Assembly: GCF_000331225.1 (NCBI RefSeq)
Contig: NZ_ANFY01000005.1
Coordinates: 1-64,000, forward strand
Length of the DNA stretch: 64,000 nucleotides
From: Sandarakinorhabdus sp. AAP62
GTDB lineage: Bacteria; Pseudomonadota; Alphaproteobacteria; Sphingomonadales; Sphingomonadaceae
Reading direction: 5' to 3'
In this document: positions 58,020 through 64,000 of the stretch, in pieces
Layout of the letters: the number at the start of each line of letters is the position of its first letter
How positions within the stretch are numbered: position 1 is the first letter of the stretch
Translations under genes and position numbers: made by a program
The notes under the pieces: generated by a model
Seen by the model: only the letters and a program-made list of their open reading frames with translations
Told to the model about the DNA's origin: nothing
Databases searched by the model: none

Positions 58020-59248
58020 ACGGCCCCATCGCCCTCACCGGTGGCCGGATCATCTGCCCGGCGACCGGGCACGACGGCATCGCCACCATATTGCTGAAGG
58101 ACCGCAAGGTTGCCGGCATCGGGCCGGTTGAGCCGCCGTCGGACGCCACGGTGATCGATGCCAGCGGGCTGGTGGTGGCGCCGGGGATCATCGATGCCGG
58201 CGTGTTCAAGGCCGATACCGCTGCGGCCAACGCGGGCGGCATCACCCGCATGGTGCTGATGCCCGATCAGTCACCGCCCCTGGATGAGCCGGCGCTGGTC
58301 GCCTATGCGCAAGGATCGGGCAAGCCCGACGTGTGGGTGCACCCGCTCGCTGCCGCCACGCGCGGACTGAAGGGTGAGGAACTGGCGGAAATCGGCCTGG
58401 CCAAGGCCGCCGGTGCCGTGGGTGTCGCCACCGGCCGTCACGCCATTGCAAACGCGCGCGTCATGCACAGGCTGCTCGCCTATGCCCATGGCCATGGCCT
58501 GACGGTGGTGAGCCACGCCGAAGACTCCGCGCTCACCGCCGGTGCCGTTGCCACGGCGGGCGAATATGCAACCCGGCTGGGCCTCGCCGCTGCGCCGGCC
58601 TTTGCCGAAGCGCTGGCCATCAGCCGCGATTGCCGCCTTGCCGAAGCGACGGGCGCCGCGCTGCACATTCGCCAGGTCACCACCGCCGAAGGCCTTGCCG
58701 CCATCGCCGCCGCGCAGGCGAGGGGTGTGAATGTGACGGCCGGCATCACGCCCGCGCACCTCTATCTCAACGACATGGCCGTATCGGGCTTCCGCAGCTT
58801 TGCCCGCCTGTCGCCGCCGCTGCGCGACGAGCGCGATCGGCTGGCCGCCATCGAAGGTGTGCGCGCCGGGATCATCACCATCCTGTCCTCCGGCCACGAC
58901 CCGCAAAGCCAGGAAGACAAGCGCCAACCCTTCGCCGATGCCCGGGCCGGCATGGCTGGCGCCGAAACCCTGTTGGCACTGGGGCTTGGGCTGGTGCGCG
59001 ACGGGGTGATCGATTTGCCGCGCCTGGTGGCCATGCTCAGCCTCAATCCGGCCCGCCGCTTTGGGCTCATCGCCGGAACGCTGCAACTCGGCGCACCGGC
59101 GGACCTCATGGTCTTTGATGAAGCCGCGCCCTGGCGTATCGACGGACGAAAGTTTCACGGCGCCGGCAATACGCCATTTGATGGTGTGCCAACCGCCGGT
59201 ATCGTGCGCATGACAATCAAGGGCGGAGATGTGGTTTGGCGGGTTTGA
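58016..59248 (+). CDS. Non-catalytic dihydroorotase-like protein (PyrC')
   Basis: 410 residues with the amidohydrolase fold: [44 protein letters not shown] and a C-terminal beta domain. The zinc ligands of a true dihydroorotase are missing. The HxH after PGxxD is VF (DAGVFKAD). HVST is QVTT. The metal-binding Asp of the last strand (TDHAPH) is replaced, reading SSGHDPQ. In Pseudomonas an inactive PyrC' of this kind holds PyrB in its dodecamer. The ATGA overlap with pyrB supports the same structural role. A working dihydroorotase must lie elsewhere. Confidence 0.88.
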   Translation: MNGPIALTGGRIICPATGHDGIATILLKDRKVAGIGPVEPPSDATVIDASGLVVAPGIIDAGVFKADTAAANAGGITRMVLMPDQSPPLDEPALVAYAQGSGKPDVWVHPLAAATRGLKGEELAEIGLAKAAGAVGVATGRHAIANARVMHRLLAYAHGHGLTVVSHAEDSALTAGAVATAGEYATRLGLAAAPAFAEALAISRDCRLAEATGAALHIRQVTTAEGLAAIAAAQARGVNVTAGITPAHLYLNDMAVSGFRSFARLSPPLRDERDRLAAIEGVRAGIITILSSGHDPQSQEDKRQPFADARAGMAGAETLLALGLGLVRDGVIDLPRLVAMLSLNPARRFGLIAGTLQLGAPADLMVFDEAAPWRIDGRKFHGAGNTPFDGVPTAGIVRMTIKGGDVVWRV

Positions 59249-60528
59249 AGGCTATTGGCGCACTGCTGGTGCTGGCCCTGGTGGCCGGCGATCCGGCGCT
59301 CGCCGCCCGCAAGAAGAAGGGCAAGAAGGGCCGTGCCAGCCGCCCTGCGGCCGCCGCCCCGGCCCGCGCCACGCCGCCGCCGCCATCCGTACGCCAGGGC
59401 GTGGAACTGTGGCGCGCCAGCAAATGGGATGCCGCCGTTTCGATGTGGCAGCCGTTCGCGCAGGATGGCGATGCCGATGCCATGTTCAACATGGGCCAGG
59501 CCTATAAACTCGGTCGCGGCGTTGCCCAGGACAAGGCCATCGCCCAGGATTGGTATCGCCGCGCCGCCGTGAAGGGCCATCTGCCGGCCCAGGCCAATCT
59601 GGGCATATTGCTGTTCCAGGCCACCGAAAAGGCCGAAGCCGTCCGCTGGCTGAAGGCTGCTGCCGACAAGGGCGAAATGCGCGCCCAATATGTGCTGGGC
59701 ATCGTGCACTGGAATGGCGACGGCGCCGCGAAATCGCTGCCGCTGGCCTATGCCTATCTTGTGCGCGCCGCCGCGCAAGGCCTGCCCGAAGCCACCAAGG
59801 CGCTGAACGAACTTTCGCAGGTGATCCAGCCGCTTGATCGCGCCAATGGCTGGCAGATTGCCACCGCGCTGGCCAATGGCAGCGGCGTGCCCGCCCAGTT
59901 CCAGCCCGGCATCCAGCCGCCGCCGATGATGGCCGTCACCACGCCGCCGCCGGCGATCGTGGTCGCCAGCGCCGCTGCGGCCGCACCCGCATCCGGCACC
60001 AGCACCGCCGCCCTCAACGCTGCCGCCCTGAAAGCCGCGGCTGGCGATGCCGGCGAAGGCGACACCGAAGAAGAACAGGACGCGCCCGCCGCCGACGCGC
60101 CAGGGCGCCAACCCGGCCCGGCCGCCAGCACGCCCCCGCTTGCACCGCCCGCCGCCCGGCCCAGTCGCACCGCCGACGCCGCGGCCGAAAAACAGGCCGC
60201 CGCCGAAGCCGCCGCCGAGAAACGCGCGGCCGACAAGCGCGCCGCCGAAAGGAAACTGGCCGCCCAGAAGGCCGCCGAAGCCGCAAGGGAGACCGGCTGG
60301 CGCATCCAGCTCGGCACCTACCCCAACCAGAAATCCGCCATGCAGGCCTGGACCAAGCTCGCCGCCAGCAACAGGAAGGCAACCAGGGGCCTGCGCCCGG
60401 TGATCGGCAAGTTCGGCGGCAACTATCGCCTGCAGGTTGGCCCATTCCCCACCCGCGACGAAGCCCGCGACGGCTGCAAGACGCTGGAAATCGGCAAGAA
60501 CGGCTGCTTCGCGCTCAATATCGATTGA
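59245..60528 (+). CDS. Sel1-repeat and SPOR-domain exported protein
   Basis: About 427 residues. A signal peptide ([19 protein letters not shown]) is followed by a basic KKKGKKGRASR stretch. Residues 55-200 are Sel1/TPR repeats (MFNMGQAYKLGRGVAQD, AQANLGILLF, AQYVLGIVHWNGDG). A long Ala/Glu/Lys coiled linker (AAAEKQAAAEAAAEKRAADK) leads to a C-terminal SPOR domain (WRIQLGTYPNQKSAMQAW ... YRLQVGPFPTRDEA), which binds denuded peptidoglycan at division sites. The start is probably the TTG at 59245, overlapping the pyrC' stop (TTGA); TTG 59236 is the alternative. Confidence 0.85.
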   Translation: MKAIGALLVLALVAGDPALAARKKKGKKGRASRPAAAAPARATPPPPSVRQGVELWRASKWDAAVSMWQPFAQDGDADAMFNMGQAYKLGRGVAQDKAIAQDWYRRAAVKGHLPAQANLGILLFQATEKAEAVRWLKAAADKGEMRAQYVLGIVHWNGDGAAKSLPLAYAYLVRAAAQGLPEATKALNELSQVIQPLDRANGWQIATALANGSGVPAQFQPGIQPPPMMAVTTPPPAIVVASAAAAAPASGTSTAALNAAALKAAAGDAGEGDTEEEQDAPAADAPGRQPGPAASTPPLAPPAARPSRTADAAAEKQAAAEAAAEKRAADKRAAERKLAAQKAAEAARETGWRIQLGTYPNQKSAMQAWTKLAASNRKATRGLRPVIGKFGGNYRLQVGPFPTRDEARDGCKTLEIGKNGCFALNID

Positions 60529-60544
60529 GCGCGCCGACCGCCCG

Positions 60545-62242
60545 TCACACCGCCGGCAATTCCTTCGCCAACCGGTCGCGCAGCTCGCGCCGCAGGAACT
60601 TGCCGCTGGCGTTGCGCGGCAGCGGTTCGGCCATGAACCACATGTGGCGCGGCACCTTGTAATTGGCGATCAGGCCGCCGACGAAACTGCGCAGCGCGCC
60701 CTCGTCAAGGCTCTCGCCCGGTTTCAGCACCACGGCCACGCCCACTTCCTCACCCAGGCGGGTGTCGGGCACGCCGAACACGCAGCATTCGGCCACCGCA
60801 GCATGGCGGTAGATGGCGGCTTCAACCTCGGCGCAATAGACATTCTCGCCGCCGCGCAGCACCATGTCCTTCTTGCGATCGACGATGAAGATGAAGCCAT
60901 GCTCGTCGATGCGGGCGATGTCGCCGGTGTGCAGCCAGCCATCGGTGATCGACGCTGCAGTGGCCTCCGGGCGGTTGATATAGCCCTTGATGACGGCGGC
61001 GCCCTTCACCCAAAGTTCGCCAATCTCGCCCGGCGCCACCGTGTTGCAGGCGTCATCTACGCACTTGGCTTCATAGGCGGGCATCGCCGGGCCGGCGCTG
61101 TCCGGCTTGTCGACAAAGAAATCGCCGGAGACGGACGTGATGATCCCGCAGGTTTCGGTCATGCCATAACCCGTACTGGGCCGCGCGCTGGCCACCTTGT
61201 CCTCGATCTTGTGGACAAGGTCTGGCGGCACCTGCGCGCCGCCGCCGGACATGGCGGTGAGGCTCGACACGTCGGTGGTGAGGAAATCCGGGTGGTTGAT
61301 CAGTTCGCGCGCCATCACCGGCACACCGCCGATGGAGGTGACGCGTTCCTTCTCGATGATGCGCAGCGCCTCGCCGGCATCCCAGCGGTACATCAGCACG
61401 ATGGTGCCGCCAGCCGCGGTGGTGGCATAGGCGCCGCAGTTGTTGGCCGTTACATGGAACAGCGGCGTCGTCAGCAGCGAGACGGGCACCGGCGCCACGG
61501 CGGGCGGTGCCACTCCGGTGGCGAGCTGCACCGCCCGCGCCGTCGACGCGCCGGCATAGAGCATGTTGAACAAATTGGTGATGCAGCCGCGATGGGTGAG
61601 CTGCGCGCCCTTGGGGAAACCGGTGGTGCCCGAAGTGTAGAAGATGCAGGCATCGGCATCGGGATCGATCGCCACATCGGGCATGGCGCCTCGTTGCGCG
61701 ATCACATCGGCAAAGGCCGTCACCCCCGCTTCGGCCTCGCCCAGCCGCACGCCGATCAGCTTCAGACCGGCTGGCGGTTCGGGGATCTCGCGATAACGGC
61801 CGAGCCGTTCCGCATCGAGAAACAGTGCTCTCGGCGCCGAGTCCGCCAGCGCATAGGCCATTTCCTCGGGCGTCCACCAGGCGTTCATGCCGACAACGGC
61901 GATGCCGGTGGAGACGCACGCCCAATAGATCAGCAGCCATTCCGGATAGTTGCGCATGGCAATCGCCACCCGGTCGCCCGGCCCGATGCCCTGCGCCGCC
62001 AGCCACGCCGCGATGGCGTTCACCTGGGCGTCGGCTTCGGCATAGGTCAGCCGCTCGTCGCCATAGACGAGATAGGTCCGGTCGGCGAATGGCTGCGTCG
62101 ATTGCCACAGCGCCCGCACATCGGGCAGCGCATGGCGGTAAGCGCGCACCGTGATGCCGCCCACCGTGACTGGAACAATCTCGAACGCCCCACCGGGGCC
62201 CGTCAGCTCCTCACGCGCCTGCGCCAGTTCAGCGTAATGCAT
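60545..62242 (-). CDS. Acyl-CoA synthetase (AMP-forming ligase)
   Basis: 565 residues. The P-loop is YTSGTTGFPKGAQLTHRG, then SSTGYGMTE-like motif STGYGMTETCG, DGWLHTGDIARIDEHGFIFIVDRKKDMVLRGGENVYCAEVEAAI, and NASGKFLRREL with the adenylation Lys. It activates a carboxylic acid to acyl-CoA at the cost of ATP, feeding the beta-oxidation genes upstream in the window (inference). GGGGAGGG before ATG 62242 fixes the start. A 13-base palindrome lies 18 bases upstream. Confidence 0.94.
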   Translation of the reverse strand: MHYAELAQAREELTGPGGAFEIVPVTVGGITVRAYRHALPDVRALWQSTQPFADRTYLVYGDERLTYAEADAQVNAIAAWLAAQGIGPGDRVAIAMRNYPEWLLIYWACVSTGIAVVGMNAWWTPEEMAYALADSAPRALFLDAERLGRYREIPEPPAGLKLIGVRLGEAEAGVTAFADVIAQRGAMPDVAIDPDADACIFYTSGTTGFPKGAQLTHRGCITNLFNMLYAGASTARAVQLATGVAPPAVAPVPVSLLTTPLFHVTANNCGAYATTAAGGTIVLMYRWDAGEALRIIEKERVTSIGGVPVMARELINHPDFLTTDVSSLTAMSGGGAQVPPDLVHKIEDKVASARPSTGYGMTETCGIITSVSGDFFVDKPDSAGPAMPAYEAKCVDDACNTVAPGEIGELWVKGAAVIKGYINRPEATAASITDGWLHTGDIARIDEHGFIFIVDRKKDMVLRGGENVYCAEVEAAIYRHAAVAECCVFGVPDTRLGEEVGVAVVLKPGESLDEGALRSFVGGLIANYKVPRHMWFMAEPLPRNASGKFLRRELRDRLAKELPAV

Positions 62243-62259
62243 AACCCTCCCCAGAGTTT

Positions 62260-62272
62260 GTTCCTGGAACAC
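62260..62272. promoter_or_regulatory. Palindrome upstream of the acyl-CoA synthetase gene, possible operator
   Basis: TGTTCCTGGAACA is a perfect 6-1-6 palindrome centred 24 bases upstream of the start codon on the minus strand. Its size fits a dimeric repressor site. No regulator gene is adjacent, so this rests on symmetry and position only. Confidence 0.3.
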
Positions 62273-62396
62273 AGTGATACACGCGATCCGATGTCCGGAA
62301 AGCTATCTAGAGCCAGCGGATGCGCCACTTCCCCAATCGGTCTTGATCGTCGCCCCGAACGTGATCGCGGGCGCACTTTTCTAGAGCAGGCAAGTG

Positions 62397-62438
62397 GCCT
62401 CCGGCGGGCAGGGACTCGTCCCCGCACCCGTTTGTTTT
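62397..62438 (+). repeat. Dispersed intergenic element, copy B (GCCTCCGGCGGGCA type)
   Basis: GCCTCCGGCGGGCA, hairpin GGGAC-TC-GTCCC, then GCACCC and GTTTGTTTTC. The core is the same as at 34854, with a different hairpin sequence but the same structure. It lies within the 398-base gene-free stretch 62243-62640, together with the REP pair. Confidence 0.55.
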
Positions 62439-62468
62439 CAGGTGGCTTTATCCATCAAGCACGCGTCA

Positions 62469-62559
62469 TGCTGGCGCAGGCCAGCATCCACCTGGCGGCC
62501 GGTTTACCCTGCGAGTTCATGTGCTCACGCCCAGCAATGGATGCTGGCCTGCGCCAGCA
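62469..62559. repeat. Pair of inverted REP-like elements (BIME-like)
   Basis: Positions 62469-62490 (TGCTGGCGCAGGCCAGCATC and two more bases) are repeated exactly in inverted orientation at 62538-62559, 22 bp each, 47 bases apart. Each arm is itself a hairpin (TGCTGG/CCAGCA). CGTC stands in front of both arms (CGTCA and, inverted, CGTCT), as in the widespread CGTCAT...ATCCA REP type. The rest of 62243-62640 contains no gene. Confidence 0.8.
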
Positions 62560-62640
62560 AGACGAGTGCGGGATGAAAGATTGGTCTAAACCGAACGGGT
62601 GCAGGGCCTGTGACCCTGACCGCCGGAGGCAGTTCTTCTC

Positions 62641-64000
62641 TTACGCCGCCGCTTTTACCGCCAGCCCCGGCCATTTCGCCCACAGCGCTTCGCGGCGCTT
62701 CAGCATGTCTTCGCGGGCCTTCGCCTTGACCGGGCCGAAGCCACGCACGTCCATCGGCAGCTTGGCGATGGCGATGGCGAGGCCGATGTTGGCGGGGTTC
62801 ACGTCGGCGAGGAGGCGCGCCACGTCGGCTTCGAAGGCGGCGATGTCGGCGCGCTCGTGGCGGCGTTCCTCGCTGTAGCCGAAGATGTCGAGCGCAGTGC
62901 CACGCAGGCCCTTGAACCTGGCCAGCAGGCCGAACGCCTTGAACACCCATGGGCCGAAGCTGATCTTCTTCGGGCGGCCGGTGGCGGGATCGGTGCGGGT
63001 GAGGAGCGGCGGGGCGAGCAGCACGCGGGGCTTGCCGCCCGCGAATTGCGCGGCGTAGGCGGCCTGGAAGCGGCCATCCGAATAGAGGCGGGCGACTTCA
63101 TATTCGTCCTTGTAGGCCATCAGCTTGTAGAGGCTCTTGGCCACCGCTTCGGCGAGCGCGTCGCCGCCGGCGGTGCGGGCCTTGTCCACCGTCTGCCGGA
63201 AGCGCTGCGCGTAGGCGGCGTCCTGGTAGAGGACGAGATCAGCCTCGCGGCGGGCGATCATCTCGTCGAGGCTGGTGGCCGGCGGTTCCGGCTGGGGCCC
63301 GCGCGTAGCTTCCACCAGCGCCAGCACCTGATCGGGCCGGGTGGCGAGCAGACGGCCCAACGCAAACGCCTTCTTGTTGAAGGGGATGGCAACGCCGTTG
63401 AGATCAATCGCGGCCTCGATGCTTGTCCGTTTCAGCGGGATCAGGCCCTTCTGCCAAGCATAACCCATCAGCAGGATGTTGGAGCCGATGGCATCGCCGA
63501 GCAGCGCGGTGGCCACGGTATCGGCGGCGACAAAATCGCAGGCGTTGGGGTTCGATGCCTTGCGGATGGCGCGTTCGACGGCGGCGCTGTTGAAATCGAA
63601 ATCGCGGTTGCGCACGAAGTCGCTGGTGGGCGCCACATCGGCGTTGGCGATGACGGCAGTGCGCTGCGGGATCATCAGCGTCTGCGTCGGCTTGTCGGCG
63701 GCGACGACGGCATCGCAGGCCAGCACCAGATCGGCGCTGCCGGCCATGATGCGCGGGGAGAGGAGATCGTTGTTGGTGCCGGCGATGCGGACGTGGCTGT
63801 AAACCGCGCCGCCCTTCTGGGCGAGGCCGGCCATGTCGGCGGTGGTGCTGGCCAGGCCCTCGATATGGGCGGCGGTGCCGAGCAGGGCCGAGACGGTGAG
63901 CACGCCGGTGCCGCCGATTCCGGTGACCATGATGTTGTAGCCGTGGCCGGGGGCGGGGATGACGGGATCGGCGACGCCATCGAGGCTGAAATCGGCCTTG
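62641..64000 (-). CDS. Indolepyruvate ferredoxin oxidoreductase family, C-terminal part (5' truncated by window)
   Basis: The frame is open to the window end, so about 453 C-terminal residues are visible. It begins with DPVIPAPGHGYNIMVTGIGGTGVLTVSALLG, the gamma-domain of 2-oxoacid ferredoxin oxidoreductases (GxGGxG), followed by GGAVYSHVRI and DLVLACDAVVAADK. A DUF6537-like C-terminal domain follows (ISFGPWVFKAFGLLARFKGLRGTALDIFGYSEERRHER). In fused alpha/beta enzymes of about 1150 residues this is the last third. It oxidatively decarboxylates aryl- or branched-chain 2-oxo acids to acyl-CoA. An internal ATG at 63930 is not the start, as homologous sequence continues upstream. Confidence 0.92.
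   Translation of the reverse strand, partial: KADFSLDGVADPVIPAPGHGYNIMVTGIGGTGVLTVSALLGTAAHIEGLASTTADMAGLAQKGGAVYSHVRIAGTNNDLLSPRIMAGSADLVLACDAVVAADKPTQTLMIPQRTAVIANADVAPTSDFVRNRDFDFNSAAVERAIRKASNPNACDFVAADTVATALLGDAIGSNILLMGYAWQKGLIPLKRTSIEAAIDLNGVAIPFNKKAFALGRLLATRPDQVLALVEATRGPQPEPPATSLDEMIARREADLVLYQDAAYAQRFRQTVDKARTAGGDALAEAVAKSLYKLMAYKDEYEVARLYSDGRFQAAYAAQFAGGKPRVLLAPPLLTRTDPATGRPKKISFGPWVFKAFGLLARFKGLRGTALDIFGYSEERRHERADIAAFEADVARLLADVNPANIGLAIAIAKLPMDVRGFGPVKAKAREDMLKRREALWAKWPGLAVKAAA

Noticed and set aside
1-64000. CRISPR arrays, prophage, complete insertion sequences or plasmid origin.
   Set aside because: I saw no regularly spaced repeats, no transposase or integrase frames and no replication genes. 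The two tube proteins alone do not make a prophage.

Overview
The window is a GC-rich chromosomal segment that reads as an aerobic alphaproteobacterium of the order Sphingomonadales. Three TonB-dependent receptors, a TPR-sulfotransferase, many secreted peptidases, several CoA-transferase/acyl-CoA dehydrogenase sets and the PyrB/dead-PyrC pair all fit that group. The assignment rests on gene content and codon use, not on a marker gene. Genes are tightly packed, with many 1-14 base overlaps, and no CRISPR array, rRNA or complete insertion sequence is visible.

Region 1 (1-10.3 kb): the end of a TonB receptor with a Gly-rich linker, a glutathione transferase, two tandem contractile-injection-type tube proteins without any other tail gene, an AceE-like thiamine enzyme, tRNA-Pro(TGG) with a duplicated 3' end, a second TonB receptor and a divergent TPR-sulfotransferase.

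Region 2 (9.8-14.9 kb): the most distinctive block. A B-E-D-A operon encodes a tryptophan tryptophylquinone (TTQ) amine dehydrogenase, with heavy chain, MauE-like and MauD-like maturation proteins, and a Tat-exported light chain. In the light chain both TTQ-forming Trp and the two active-site Asp sit at exactly the spacing known from Paracoccus methylamine dehydrogenase. A c-type cytochrome follows directly. A TetR regulator and a second, divergent cytochrome precede it. The layout and light-chain details look more like aromatic amine dehydrogenase (aau) than methylamine dehydrogenase (mau).

Region 3 (14.9-32.9 kb): a minus-strand operon with a small secreted protein, a MacB/LolCDE-type ABC ATPase, a permease with a His/Asp-rich periplasmic segment, a DUF3299 protein and a serine hydrolase. 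It is followed by a peptide-use region: M1 aminopeptidase with DUF6702 partner, TonB receptor, M20-type amidohydrolase, M14 carboxypeptidase and a DUF5117/DUF4953-type metalloprotease.

Region 4 (33-35.8 kb): small metabolic genes (cysteine-dioxygenase-like cupin, CMD protein, DUF1080 protein, glycerate-kinase-like P-loop kinase).

Region 5 (35.9-53.4 kb, plus an acyl-CoA ligase at 60.5-62.2 kb): an acyl-CoA catabolic island with four acyl-CoA dehydrogenases (one a fused double-domain protein), two thiolases, two class III CoA-transferases, a FAS1-like dehydratase and two crotonases, interrupted by L-serine dehydratase and a GH36 alpha-galactosidase. A structured intergenic stretch with a strong terminator lies just upstream of the second CoA-transferase.

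Region 6 (53.5-64 kb): a secreted phosphodiesterase, GT2 glycosyltransferase, MgtC/DUF4010 membrane protein, pyrB with a catalytically dead dihydroorotase, a Sel1/SPOR protein, the acyl-CoA ligase, an intergenic region with two kinds of dispersed repeat, and the C-terminal part of an indolepyruvate ferredoxin oxidoreductase.
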